This document shows positions 12,740 to 25,500 of a stretch of 64,000 nt of DNA, piece by piece. The number at the start of each line of letters is the position of its first letter. The first letter of the stretch is position 1. A program made the position numbers and the translations under genes. The stretch covers positions 11,065,501 through 11,129,500 of the forward strand of contig NC_092580.1 in assembly GCF_037975245.1 (NCBI RefSeq). The letters run 5' to 3'. Source of the DNA: Apostichopus japonicus (Eukaryota > Echinodermata > Holothuroidea > Aspidochirotida > Stichopodidae). The notes beneath the pieces were generated by a model that worked only from the letters and a program-made list of their open reading frames with translations, made no database searches and was not told where the DNA came from.

Positions 12740-14209
12740 TCACATAAACACAGAGTCGGCGATGCTAGATGAGTTATGGTTTTCGTCAGGTGTCGTTGCA
12801 TCTTCCGAGGTGGTACGGTCGACGTGCGTACTCCAGGCAGAACATTCTGATCTATGCCACTGATTCCAATGAAACTCCTGGCAACCTTCGCTACAATACA
12901 TACATAATCTGCACTTTGCGCACAACCGGAACTTTCTCCCTGCTACTCGTTCGGAATCCCCACAGAGAGGTGAGGAACACCAATGATTTGGATTTGTTAA
13001 ACTAATATTTCGGAAGAGAGCATGACGCCTCAAAGAAGGTTCCTTGCATCCGCATCTTGACTGAGCTAACCCGAGACCGCTGCCACCAGCGTACCCACGT
13101 GCACCCTGTCTTAATGTCTCCCCTAGTCTAGAAATGAGCTCGGCTATTTGGAAGCCAGTTTTCGATACCATGTTCTTCTTAAGTAGATAATGCCAAAGGT
13201 TCGAAGCGTCACGCATAACCTGGAGATCGCGAAGTACTGTTTGGATGGCGACGCCTCCGTAGTCGGCGGAGATATCCATAATCCTGAGGCAAACCTCCCC
13301 GGTCGTGACGTTTCTCGTTTTACGCAGCACGACCGCGACCACATTTAAAAGGCCGGCGTCGTGCATAACAGCTGCCGTTTGATACGATTTGGAAGAGTAT
13401 AGAGTATTGTAAAGAATGCTAAGTATAGAAACCATAAAGCCACATAGATTTTCCTCAGTGAGAGTAATGTCTACTCCGCCGCTCCCTGACGACGTATCAC
13501 GTGAGTCCCCACCTGACGTGGAAGTATCGCACGTTCCCGCCGTCAGCCGTCGTAAACGTCTGTGACATTTGTGTAATAGATAAGTAAGGGATGGGTAAAG
13601 CTGATAAACAGAATTGGTAATACGATTGAGGGCGGGTGTGTATAGGCACATAATCCAAATTAATCGAATAATGTTATAACTTTTTTGATCCAAAGGCACG
13701 TGAGAATGTGATGATGCGCTTTCGTCTACTTTAAGCCTCGGTTTGTGATATTCTTGTAAGCAATCTAAGCAGTAAGGCAACATTCTCTCCGCTAATCTCT
13801 GAACGAGTCTACAGTAAGCAGGTTTGTCTCTGGCGCCAAGAATGTCCAAACCATCTAGCATGTTATCCACATGAATCTGGTCTTTCGAATTAGGAGAGGT
13901 ACGTAGATGCCTCCATATAGTATAAGCATGGTTTTCGGCGTCTCCGTAACTTAATGCGGCGACTATTTTCTCCGAGGATGCTGTTAGATCTGGGAGTTCG
14001 TGACAAGGTAGTTTAGATGTCTGCGGATCAACATCTGGAGATACCGAGAAGGAAGATGTATCTGTAGTCGGTTGGTTAGTTGTGGAAGATGGCCGCCAAT
14101 CACGAGCCGAATTCGTCGACGACTCTGCACCTTCGTCGATGTCCTGCTCAGCAGAGCTTGATTTCATCTTATCTCTGACTGGCATCAAAAAGTAGTTGAA
14201 AGGTGTCAT
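12740..14209 (-). CDS. MYND-type zinc-finger protein with helical-repeat body, single exon
   Basis: A 489-aa protein read without interruption. The start has a favourable context (AAAATGA). Residues 1-75 are low-complexity and Ser/Thr-rich, probably disordered. Residues of about 80-370 look all-helical, with Leu-rich segments such as LLNVVAVVLRKT and TGFQIAELISRLGETL that suggest an armadillo-like solenoid. A MYND finger lies near residues 405-455: CSSPLCG, then CAKC, then MYCSEGCQEFHWNQWHRSEC. This supplies the Cys and His ligands for two zinc ions and usually binds short proline-containing peptides of partner proteins. The tail is Ser/Thr/Asp-rich. Domain order (helical repeats then a C-terminal MYND) fits a scaffold or regulatory role rather than an enzyme; there is no SET domain. 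No specific orthologue is named. The next gene upstream on this side lies beyond the visible gene-free region. Confidence 0.88.
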   Translation of the reverse strand: MTPFNYFLMPVRDKMKSSSAEQDIDEGAESSTNSARDWRPSSTTNQPTTDTSSFSVSPDVDPQTSKLPCHELPDLTASSEKIVAALSYGDAENHAYTIWRHLRTSPNSKDQIHVDNMLDGLDILGARDKPAYCRLVQRLAERMLPYCLDCLQEYHKPRLKVDESASSHSHVPLDQKSYNIIRLIWIMCLYTPALNRITNSVYQLYPSLTYLLHKCHRRLRRLTAGTCDTSTSGGDSRDTSSGSGGVDITLTEENLCGFMVSILSILYNTLYSSKSYQTAAVMHDAGLLNVVAVVLRKTRNVTTGEVCLRIMDISADYGGVAIQTVLRDLQVMRDASNLWHYLLKKNMVSKTGFQIAELISRLGETLRQGARGYAGGSGLGLAQSRCGCKEPSLRRHALFRNISLTNPNHWCSSPLCGDSERVAGRKFRLCAKCRLCMYCSEGCQEFHWNQWHRSECSAWSTHVDRTTSEDATTPDENHNSSSIADSVFM

Positions 14210-16479
14210 TTTGGTTTGACAACGAGATCAGGTGGGAATGGAATATTGATAAAGCCACACATTGGCAAGTCCTTTACAATGCCCGGAGCAGTTTCACGAA
14301 TACTTAGATAATATTAACTTTAGATAATATTATTGGCATAATATTAACTTTTCGCCGATAACAGACGTCGTGGGACAAGAAAGCAATACACTTGCAACGC
14401 TGTTACTATTGTCAAGGACCTAGCTATTGATCTCTTGTAGGTGTTCCTTCACCGTATTGGACTGGTTTTATTCACGGTATTACTTGTATTGTTGTTTAAT
14501 TGCAGTCCATTCAATATATTGTACTTCACAACTCTTTGTGTCCATCCCCCACAGCAGTCTAACGAGGAAGTTCGTGCATGGTTAATTATAATGGCTTCCC
14601 GAAGAAGAAAAAAACGGCTTGTCCAAATAAGATATCCGACGTCAGTAACATTTATGGTTACATATATGTTTAAAGATTATATGTTTCAATAATTAATTCG
14701 TCACGTGTTGCCATCAGATTATCGCTCCGTCTCTAGGCTTTTCGTTATGCAAAATCTTCCGTCGATTTACGGAACACAGTCAGTGCATAAAAGATGTGAA
14801 GCTTCGTAAGGAAATATGCGATCGACCTTATTCCATGGTCCATCCATTCCGAAGTTATAATTTAGTGACACAAGCCTTCTTTCGATGCAACGAGCAAATC
14901 CAATATTCCTTGCCTACATTGTTTACTCACGAACTGGTGTACAAATAAGTAAACAACAAACAATTCCTTCGTACTTGTTCGTCCCAATGGGTGATGTATA
15001 GTACAAAACTTCCATCAAAATTGTTAAGTCCCTCTGTGTACTCGATTGAAGCCAACTCTCGTATGATAGAGAAAGTTGTAGTCCATAGAACTAATGACTT
15101 CGTACGGCTAACAATTGAACGAGTAAGCTTTTTTCTGTCCAAAAAGATGATTTACTCATAAACAAAACCATAATGTGCAACATTTTTGTCTTCTTTTCCG
15201 GAATTGGTCTCTGTCCGACTTTGTATACAATGGAGATCGAAGTATTACAGACTCAATAGTCGATATGTTTGCTGTCATACGACGTGAGAGTTTAAACGAC
15301 AGAGCCGTCAATGCGCGTAGTTTGCTACCGAGTAATAATTAAATACGAACGGAAGCCTAACGTTCCTCAATGCCTGCTTGACTGTGTACCATTATTATGT
15401 CCATCAAACGTGTTAGAAATCAAATTGATCGCCGTAGTCGTTCACTCGACCTTATACACACACTAACGCTCCTCGCAACACTGAACACAATAGCATCAAT
15501 TGACGGGTCCCGAGCACAGCTGCGCCTGGCATTTTGATAGATCGAGGTGTCAAATATGGCGAGTAAACAGCTTAGGCCCATGTGTAATTCAAACTTGACT
15601 TCCCCAGCTTACCGCCAGCCTAACAAGCATGGAAAGTAATAAAAATTGTGTCATCGGTAATATAATGTTACTTCCCACGGGGTTAAATCCATTTCTGGTG
15701 CGTTTCTTGCTAGCAGTGGGATAAAGTTGATGAAAGATAATACGGTCTTAATGTGGGTTTTAATCCGATCTATAGAGACCGGCACGCAGATTAGCAGGCG
15801 ATAGCATTGTTTGAATATTGTCCAATCGCAAACATGCGTCTACTTGAGATGAATCTGAAAGATACAAAGGAAAAGTAAAGAAAGAGGTAATTAAGGATGT
15901 AGCAAAAACCATCTAAGAGGTTGCATTTTTAGAAGAAAAAAAAGTGGAAATCTTTCACGATAAGAACACATTTAAATTTCGAAAACTTCAAATTGTGATT
16001 AATATTCGTTTGTCACTATTAATCTATTTCTTTTGAATTTTACATGAACCTGCTCGACTATATCTAAAGGTAAATGATGCTCACATTTAATTACCTTGAA
16101 TTGAAGAACAAATTATATTACTTTCATTTGCTAAGTAGCATTGTATTTATTTCTTTATGTAAGTATAATTATAGGGGGAAAATAGAAAGAAAAAAGGGAG
16201 AAAACCCACTTAACAGTTCTGTCAAAGATATTTACATGAGCAAATATATTATTAATTGGGAGGAGGGGGTTGTTACAGATTCCCGAGTTGGGATGAGCTG
16301 GCAATAAGTATACTAGCAAGTGAAACTCGTAACGTTGAATAACAAGTTATTGTATGTGTTTATGTGCAACGAGGTGTCCAGCCTTACTCGTGATAAGTTG
16401 GATTCGACTCGATTCGACAATATCTTTGAAAGTTATATCGATATTCTATATAAGTAATAAAAAGGATGATAACGAGTTT

Positions 16480-16760
16480 GACGACGTTCACGACGACGAC
16501 GGTGACGAAGAGGAAAGGGAGGAGGGGATGAGGCAAACGTTGTTGATGAAAAAGACGATGAAGATGACAATAATAATAATAATAATGAGGAGGAGGAGGA
16601 GGACGAAGACATATAAGACGACTATAAGGAAGGATAAGGGTCAAAGTGAACATGACGACGATGGTGATGAGGAAGGCATTGTTGACGTTGATAATAGACG
16701 CCAAGGAGGATGGGGACGTTGATGTCAATGAAAATTTAAATAAAGATGAAGATGCTTATG
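16480..16760. repeat. Cryptic GAN trinucleotide-rich region
   Basis: An irregular mixture of GAC, GAT, GAG and AAT triplets. It produces acidic or Ser/Thr-rich open frames on both strands, which are composition artefacts rather than a gene. Confidence 0.7.
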
Positions 16761-18669
16761 AGGAAAACGAATGACTATACGACCGTGATAGTGACTATGG
16801 CCAAAGGATGACTACACGAGGATTTTGATATCCTTGAAGACGACAGTAATGATAACGATGAAGATGATGATAACGATTAGATACATAAATATGAAAACGT
16901 AGTCTGTGATATTCATATCACCGTGATGGAAGTTATCAACTAAAACAAGGACAAATTTTTGTTCGGAAGTAACAATGGAAACAAGCGAAGTCAATAGTTA
17001 ACATGTTTAGGGTGGATGTATGAGAATAATTAAACAGACATATCTAGGACATTACACTTGCGTGAATTAATTGAAGTTGATCTCTTTGAAAATAACCGAA
17101 GTTGACCTACATAACATAGTCAACGCTGCCAGGTGTAATATTATTAAATATATGTTATAATAATCAATTCTTAATGGAAATATGCTGCCACGGTTGACAA
17201 CGACATACTTCATGCAACCCTGAATAATAAATTATTCATATTAATGGGAAATGTGACGTAAGTTGATCGCTAGGTAATAAGGTGATTAATAATGTAGCTG
17301 AACCACACCCACTCATATTTCACTGATATCATAACTATACAATGTCGAGCACCGAACGCTACATTACGAACTATTCATAAACAACACAATTGGTTATCAT
17401 TGATAATATGAAGATGTTCAGAATAGATAGATAGATATGTTTGGACTAAATACATCAGATACATCAGGAATGAAGGTATTGTGAATATTTGCTTTTGTAA
17501 AATGTCAAAAAAAATTCTCTCAGTCGATTTTCTTGTACGAATGTGTGTACTTGTGTTTTGATTGGGCGGCTGTGATGGGAGAGGGGAAAGGTGGAGTAAA
17601 TAAACAGTTCGATAATTATCGTATTCGAGTAGCTACCATTTCTAAAAACGAATTATTTTCGACCAAATTTACGTGCTGTCAGTTCAGTTAAGTGTATAAA
17701 ATATGCTGAAATAAGCCCTATATTGACGGGTGGTACAGGACACGGAGTTAGGGAGGATGGGATTTGAGTATAGGTGCCATAAACCGACCAAAGGTAATTC
17801 AAAACATACTTTTAAATGGCCTAATCAATAGAGTACAGTGAATTAGCCGGCGACAGCACCTAATTTACTCTTAAAGATTGAGGAACAACAAGCACGCGAA
17901 AATGTTTCGAGTATGCTATTTATTCTATAAACATTCTTCTATAAAGCACTTTACACGTAGCGAATATTGAAACAGCAAATGGACTGTTAAAGCAGGGAGG
18001 GGATGGGGTGGGGACAGGGGGTGAGGGGTGAGGGCGCAATGATTGAAGAGGACATTTGATTCACCGCTCCTCCCTCCTACTCTCCTATCAGTAAGTGGCC
18101 GTACATGGCATCAGGCAACAAACTAAAAATATAATTTTTCCAAGTCATATATCAGCGAGACTATATATAGGCTAAGGAAGTTAACCTTACAGCAATCAGC
18201 TACCGTGAAAACGTAACTGCAGAACGCGTACAGAACGTGCACATACATAAGGTCACATCTAACTATATAATGAACAAAATACGGATATCCGTTGCGAAAT
18301 GAAGTTTTACATGTGTTATATAGTTCAATAAACCCAATTTAACAGAAGCAAATTGACCTTAATTCATTTTCATTCAATTATTATTCTACCGTTAAGTATC
18401 TGACAGTTGTTAGGCCAACAAGATGAAAAGATTGATTTCAAAATTTTGATTTAATAATCGTCCTGCAGTCTTCGTGTTTCATATACAGGTCTATAAAACA
18501 TGAAGTGAAATAATGATTAATTTAGTGAAATAATGATTAATTAATTATCAGAACAATGTCGCTGTATGATTAAATGAAGCATTAAATTTTCATGTTAACT
18601 TCAAGCCACGACCATCTATATCTGTATCTAAATAATTTTGGTGCATGAGAGTTTTGGTAATATTTCCCT

Positions 18670-18850
18670 CACATTGGCTGCGGATCAAAAGAGTTTAGAA
18701 AGGAGGGGTGTGACCCTGGGGTAGCTGAAGCGGACTCCTATGTATGGAGGTCTAGAAATTCTCCGAAAAAAAAAAGTTTACACGTCAAACGATGCACTCT
18801 GAGTTTGACATATTAAGACTATGCATTAGTTCTAAACGCATGATTGTACT
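18670..18850 (+). mobile_element. Diverged copy of the 6712-type transposon fragment
   Basis: Shares with 6712-6910 the order GGATC, GG-rich tract, A run, then CATATTAAGACTATGC. It is strongly diverged and lacks clear ends, so it is an old copy. Confidence 0.4.
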
Positions 18851-21259
18851 ATTGTAAGGTTTAAAACAAGGCGGGCGGAGAGGGGGGTGGGGGTGAGTTT
18901 TACAACACCTAAATCCGAGGCTGGCTCATGTGGTATCAGTCGTCGCCGTTTCGACTTTTCTTATCTGATGGCGTCCGAGTATACACCAATTTTAAAATTT
19001 CAGTACAACGTGATAACCTTCGCATATTTTATCCTTGCTGTGTTCAGAATTTTTCCTTCAATGGATGATACTAGTCTCGTACCAACTATACTGTCAAAAA
19101 AGCTAATTCTGGATATGCTATATATAATCAGTAACAGATATCGATTACCTATAGATCCCAAGTGGAAGCCACCTGACGACCAGGTCTAAGTTAAGCCGGG
19201 TGACTATCATGCATTCCAACGTAATATTCAACACTGAAAACAATTTCATAGCTGAATCGACTACAGGACTTATTATATATGGCCACATCGTATGCGAGGG
19301 TTTCGCATAGAATGACAAGTGTTATACGTTATTCAACTGTCGACTATATTATGATTTGAATCCTGGGTTGAATCCCCGAAAGGTTGTCAGCTAACTTATA
19401 TACATATATAGTCTTACAAAGCAGGTAAAATTGCATTTGCCATCATATATGCACGTCAATGCCAACGAATTGAAATATTTAATGTTATATCAAACAAAAG
19501 GTGTAATTAAGTAGTAATTATAGTCTAACCTATAGTAAAGACAATACAAACTCCACACATAAGCCAAATTCCTCTTTGTAACTGATATGGTTATAGATCC
19601 ATTGTACACCAGTGAGGTTAGCTCGCTCGGGATGTAAATTCTTTTTTTCACGAGATATATAGGCCTACAACAAAGAAGCAATCTTTATGCTCAACTGGTA
19701 TTTGCATTAATTGCGTGACACGTAAACAATTTCATCTCCCTTTTCGGAAGTGTGAAGGCGTTGGGCTGGCTGAGGGGCGGGTGGGGGTGAGGCGGTTATT
19801 AGGCGGTCAGCATTAACCTCATTTACCCAGCACCAGTGTAATAAATTGGGTTCCTTTCTGATCCCAAGATCTAAAGATTTTAAGTTTTATAAACCTTGAT
19901 TAGCAAAAGTCGGTCAAAATTTCTCATTGTTTCATTTTGTACTCGCTTTTTGCTGTGTTTGTGATTAGTTGTATATTATTATAATTACACGAGGGTTAAG
20001 GTATGTTGAATTTCCGCCCTCCTATCACCCCCGCCCCCTCCCCTACCCCTCCGCTACTCGAGAAATCGTTCAAGTCCCTGATCTTATACATACCCTACAA
20101 TCTATGTCAAACAGAGGTTATCTAACTGTTTGATGTCTTTGCGGCCTAACAGCTGTTGTCTTATGTTGGGAGCAGTACAAAACTTAATATCACGCAAGCT
20201 ACTTGATAATGAATCGATTTGTCTCGAGTTGGATCTTAATTGAAATGTCTTGCCCCTCGGTTTGGAAGCGCGTCTGTTTGCTTTAACTACCAAATTGTTG
20301 TGACTGATCGCAAAAAAAGTTTAATTTTAGAATCCCAATCAAGAGTACTGAGGCCCTGTTCTTTTCTTGTCTTTTTCTTTGTTTTAGTGCTCGACATGCT
20401 TGAGATTTAATCTGGAACCAATTAAAAAGAGGTCAAACGCTTAAACATACCTCGTTAATAAAAACTTAGATGCATACATATAGATAGATATATATAACTA
20501 TATACCGCCAGTGGTGTAAATGAAAAAGAAGGGGAGAAAAAAAAGCGTGACTCAAACTTGATTAAAACCGTCTTATGGTTTAATTTAACATGTACAATCA
20601 CATGGGAATTCGACGCTGTCATATTATACAGGCCGTTTTCACCTCTTCAGTAAAGCTATATATGAAACAGTGACGCGGTTCGTCAGTAAACGCGAGAGTT
20701 TATACTTTAATCATATACTAGTCCGTACACGCTTTGTTACAGAGATGACTTTAAACTGATTTCGTGAATGGTTTACATTATAGAAAATATGCAGCTGTTA
20801 TTGAACGTTTATTTATGTGTATGTTTTACATTGAAGATAATTGGAGGCTTGTTCCCTTCCTCTCCTTCCCCTCTCCTCGGGCTCCTCTCCTCTCCTCCAC
20901 TCCCACCCCCCCCCCCACCCTTGTGTGTCAGCAGAGATGAACAATGCTACAAAGGTTATAGATAGTTCGAAACAAGTCAAACTATTGATTGGATAAAATT
21001 ACAAGTGAAGTACTTAATTACCCTTTTACCCTCTCCCGAGTCACTGAAAGCGGACTGAGTTAAGTATACGTACAAAAAACACACGTTAAACGCAACTGGT
21101 GTCAAAGAAGAGTTATTTCAAGATAAATGTAAATCAAATGTTCTAAAGAAAATAAAAAGAAACATGGTTGGTCATTGTTCCAGGGAAATCGCCCTGTTTG
21201 CTTCTATTCCCGACTTGGAAAATAACTTTTCGCTTAATGTTACACACATCACCCCCTAT

Positions 21260-21660
21260 CAAGGGCGTAGGAACCGGGGGGGCTGGGGGGGCGCCAGTGA
21301 AAAATGTGGAGGGGCGGAAGTATCATTCCGCCCCCCCCCCCCGCTTCGCATGTCAGAAAACCCCTTTTTCATTTCCATATGAGAAAAAAATCTCATTTGG
21401 AGCACCAAATTGCATCTAAGGCCAGGTGAAAATACAAAATTAAGTTTACAAAATGGAGTGGGTGTTGAAGTGTGCTATATTGTACCAAATTGCATCTGAG
21501 GCCACCTGGAAATGGAAAAAATTCCAAAGGGGAGAGGGACACCCCCTCCCCTTAGACCCAAAGGCGTACGAGGCGGGCGGCAGACTGCCCCCCTGAATTT
21601 CCAGAGGACAAGAAATTCGGGCAAAAGTCCTGAAAAGTTCGGGCAGCCTAAGAGGAGAAG

Positions 21661-21696
<36 letters not shown>

Positions 21697-21719
21697 CCTA
21701 TGTAAATATATAGCCTATG

Positions 21720-21757
<38 letters not shown>

Positions 21758-22548
21758 GTAGCTTGCCCGGATCTTTTTCAAATTTTTGCCCGACAATTCC
21801 ATGTTTACTTTATTTAGCATCATGATGCCCGAATACTTCCGTGTAACACCACCGTAAGCGCAGCTCATCTGGGCTACCACGCTTTTTGCACGATCAATTT
21901 TTTTTTTTATCTAGTCAACTGTTCACCTGGACATTTCCGACATAAGTGTATACAAGAAACATTTTGATGGTAAGGGGGGGGGTGCCTACAAGCCTAGAAG
22001 TACAGGTTTATCATATTCTTTGTTATATTTTATACTTTTTTTGTGAGACAAATTGCAGTCTCACCTGACATAGCGACATTATCTCGCCTACGTGTCGTTG
22101 AATCATGTATGTTTTTCTGGAGGTTGCTGAGTACTGTGTTAAAATAATAAATACGGTAACTAAATAGGAGCTTAAAAAATATACTGTCCTATTTTTCCCC
22201 TTCGAAGTGATGTTACCAATTTTCTTCTTCTAATTTACCAAATTTTTGGGGAAGTGTAAATTTCTAAAACATGAGATTATAAATAAAGAATGTTTAGATG
22301 CAACTTGCAAGGCCTCAGAAGTGCCGTTTTCCGGCAATCTGAGAGGCATTTCTTGCCAAAAATTTTCTTGTACGCTACGCGCCAACCGATGGTGGCGCTC
22401 CGCTTAGAAAGTGTCACGGGAACTTTCGGGCACAAAAATTTCTGCCCCCCAAACTGAAATGGTCCCATTCGCCAATGCTTAGACCCCTCCCCCAGACCGG
22501 CCATCAGTCTTCAGCCCCCCCACTCAAAAGTACCTTCCTACGCCACTG
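21260..22548. mobile_element. Non-autonomous hAT-like transposon, 1.29 kb, with intact target duplication
   Basis: The ends are CAAGGGCGTAGGAA on the left and, reading inward on the other strand, CAGTGGCGTAGGAA on the right. The 8 bp on each side are identical: CCCCCTAT at 21252-21259 and again at 22549-22556. Short CAG(N)GGCG termini and an 8-bp duplication are the signature of the hAT superfamily. Inside are poly-C tracts, (TA)n blocks at 21662-21756, and a conserved block at 22359-22407 that also occurs inverted in the element at 42107-42155. No transposase frame is seen. A 190-bp deletion derivative lies at 52939-53128. Confidence 0.88.
21662..21756. repeat. Two (TA)n blocks separated by a duplicated AGCCTATGTAAATAT unit
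   Basis: A compound AT microsatellite inside the hAT-like element. Confidence 0.9.
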
Positions 22549-25500
22549 CCCCCTATTCAATCATGCACTCAGTTGCTCCTATATTATGTGAATATATGTA
22601 GCGAGTTTCATTTACTATATACTGGGGACGCTGCATCCAATCAATAACATCTTATGTTTTATTGTTTCATTAACACATACTTGACGTTTATTCCCTAATT
22701 TTATCGATCCTAGTTGACAGATTATGTCACCAGGTATATATTTATCTCCCCTTTTACGATACTTGGATGTCAGTCGGGTCCGCCGCCGTTGTTGTTGTTA
22801 CATTCCTCTTTTATTCTGTTTATTTGTTGTATTTTCGTTTCTTAATTGTCTCTTTCTTCTATTTTTAGTCAGCTATTTTCTCCTCATCTATAGAGCTCAA
22901 TAAAATCCCTCTGCATTGACTTATAAACAATTTTTGAAAACTCTTCCGATCCGAAATCCTAGAGCTAATTGCGCTCCACATAAAGTTTAGTTAAATATAG
23001 TAACAGTTTTTCCTCGTTTCTTGGTTGACAAGAGCGTCAACGTTGTGCAGTAGTGCATGACAGATTAGACCAGGTAAGCATTAATCCAAACATTTTAGTA
23101 TTAAACTATAAACAAACATTGTAAGGACAAGCTATAAAACACAACCAGTATGCTTGGATGGGCATACATTTCATTTATTTTGCCCCATATAACCTTCGGT
23201 GTTCCCAGTGTATATAAAATGAATGCACGTAGGCCTACTTATAATTAAGACTCGCGTATTACGGTAGTTCGATAGGCTATGTAGTTACTAAGTGACAATA
23301 TATGAAACTTCATAAGACCTATACGTTACCACACAAATAAACAACTCACATAGTTCACTTGTACAGCTCAAAGTATATGATAGGATTTTGTATATTGTGT
23401 ACAATATCAGATGTATAGGTCTTGATCATAACTACTTCATTCTAGTCACCGAGCTCACCTATGGACCTTTGACCTTCATATCGGAGGAAAGATTTCAGAT
23501 TCCGGATAGGTCGAGCTGTCACATTTAATCTGAATGAAGTGAAGATCACTGCAAACAGTCTGCGGTATAATGAGAAAGACAACAACCGGGGGCTTAATGT
23601 TATGCTCATCTGATACTGAAGAACGTTAAAGGCTATGTTGTGTAATCAAATATGAGTGCATAGTTGTTTTAGGCGCGTAACATACAACCGGCATTCCATT
23701 CATGAAACATGTATAGGCCTACGCCCTTTCATTAGTATCATCAGGGAAGGCTGAACCATTGATTGTTTTATGTAGTAATGTTTTATATGCAAAATGTCGG
23801 TTATTATAATGGTATTTCATTATATGAAATGCTTCGTATAGGTTGGAATGTCAAGCCTTGTAGTCCAGTAGGCGTATATGTCTCACGTATAGGACTGTGA
23901 CCTATATTTCAGATTCAAGATGAAATGATCATATTATCTTTCGGTATTGGACGCCATTTTTAATGAAAGGCATGTTACCCGTGATTGATCCATATAGTGA
24001 ATTAAAGTTATAAAGGTTATCGCTATAAAGTCAACCATATGATTCTATTGATGTATTTCGTCGCTATGGAAACAATGTGACAATAAAAGAGTATGGTGGA
24101 TTTCTTCGAGAGAGCATAGCTGAATAATCTGTAGGCCTCGGTATAGCACCTATTTAGGTATATGCTACTAGAATTTAAAAACAAACGGTAGATTTTCTTA
24201 TGAATGGTATTTGGTCATCAACAAAGTTGTTAGGACTGACATACACCAACCATGCAGAAAAGTGAGGATTACAACATGCATTACACATGCGCATAATAAC
24301 ATCAAAGCTGGTCTACGCACAGTACTCAGTGCATTTATATAAAATTATCTCATAGCTTGTAATATTTTAAAATATAAAAGCATGACTAATTCGGAATGAC
24401 AAAAATGAGGACCACTTCTCTTGTTTTGTCAATGACTCCTTGCAACTAATAGATCAGGAGTTTCCAGCTGTGAAAATGTCTACCAGGGCCGCCGTTAACA
24501 AAATCCCCGAGTGTTTGTCATGATAGGTCATGCAAGGGGTGGAAGAGGGTTGGAGGATGGGGTGGAGTGGGCTGTGGGTGAGGGGAGGGGAGAAGTGGGG
24601 TACAGTTAAGCGTAGAATACTCTCCATTTATAACTCTTCATCTTATTACAAATCAAACAATTTCATTTGATTGTCAGTTTTAAAACCGGGGATTCCTCTG
24701 TCGGCCCAAATTCTTTTACACATGTATATAGGACCGTTTTGGCTATATGACGTCATGGCGTTGAAATGTTCGAATGAAACGGACGCATACTAGAGATTGA
24801 TGTCGGTTAATATGGAAGCTATGTAGAACATTTAATGTAGGCTACGTGACCACCGACAACGAACTTAAAATTACTATCGCAGGAATGACAGCGTAACATA
24901 TATGTTCCACCCCAGGGATGATCAATGGACAACCGCGGTGAGGTTGACGTATGCTACCGGTAGTAATCCATGAAGACAGTCTGTGAGTTTCAATTCAATG
25001 TACATGTCTTTCCAGTGATGTATGACTATTTAGCGTGGAGTATAATGTACACAGAAACATCTATATAGTACCGTAGATTATAAACAGTTGCAGCTGTTAT
25101 TTTTCAATTAGCATATTATACCTCCAATGGCAAACCTCCAAGGGATGGGGAAACGAATTGTGGTAAAGGTGAGTTATTTTCTTCAATGTTTGACACAGTG
25201 AGAAAAGGGGGGAAGTGGGAGATGGAAATCGTGGAGGGTGGAGAGGGAGGGGTGATGTTCCGTCCGTCGCTTTGCTTGCCATTATTATTCACCTATATGA
25301 CTGAGGACGGATAACGTCCTCAAAGGCAGAGCAACTGAGGACTTGATTTTTTTCCTCTCCCTTTATTCACTTTATTCAATACTTTGGATGGCCATCAGAA
25401 TATCCAAGGGTATGGGATGAGGCGGGGGGGGGGGGGTTGGTCACTTTTTTTTTAATATTACTGGAAAGTAACAAATGTTAACATCCGAGACAGTGGACCA

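Larger units (their letters stand above)
14210..21259. other. Gene-poor interval, no supported gene
   Basis: The first few hundred bases should contain the promoter and 5'UTR of the MYND gene on the - strand, but no core element stands out. Further right are a cryptic GAC/GAT/GAG trinucleotide region (about 16480-16760), a diverged transposon fragment (about 18670-18850), a 20-bp direct duplication with the unit AGTGAAATAATGATTAATTT (about 18507-18545), and G/C-rich homopolymer blocks near 17990, 20030 and 20880. Open frames are under about 125 codons and show no domains. Confidence 0.5.

Noticed and set aside
16354-16728. Acidic 122-codon frame and its opposite-strand partner
   Set aside because: Both arise from a cryptic GAN trinucleotide region, with no start context or domain.
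23460-23478. Nuclear-receptor DR1-like site (GGACCTTTGACCTT)
   Set aside because: Single occurrence, no nearby gene, and such motifs are expected by chance in 64 kb.
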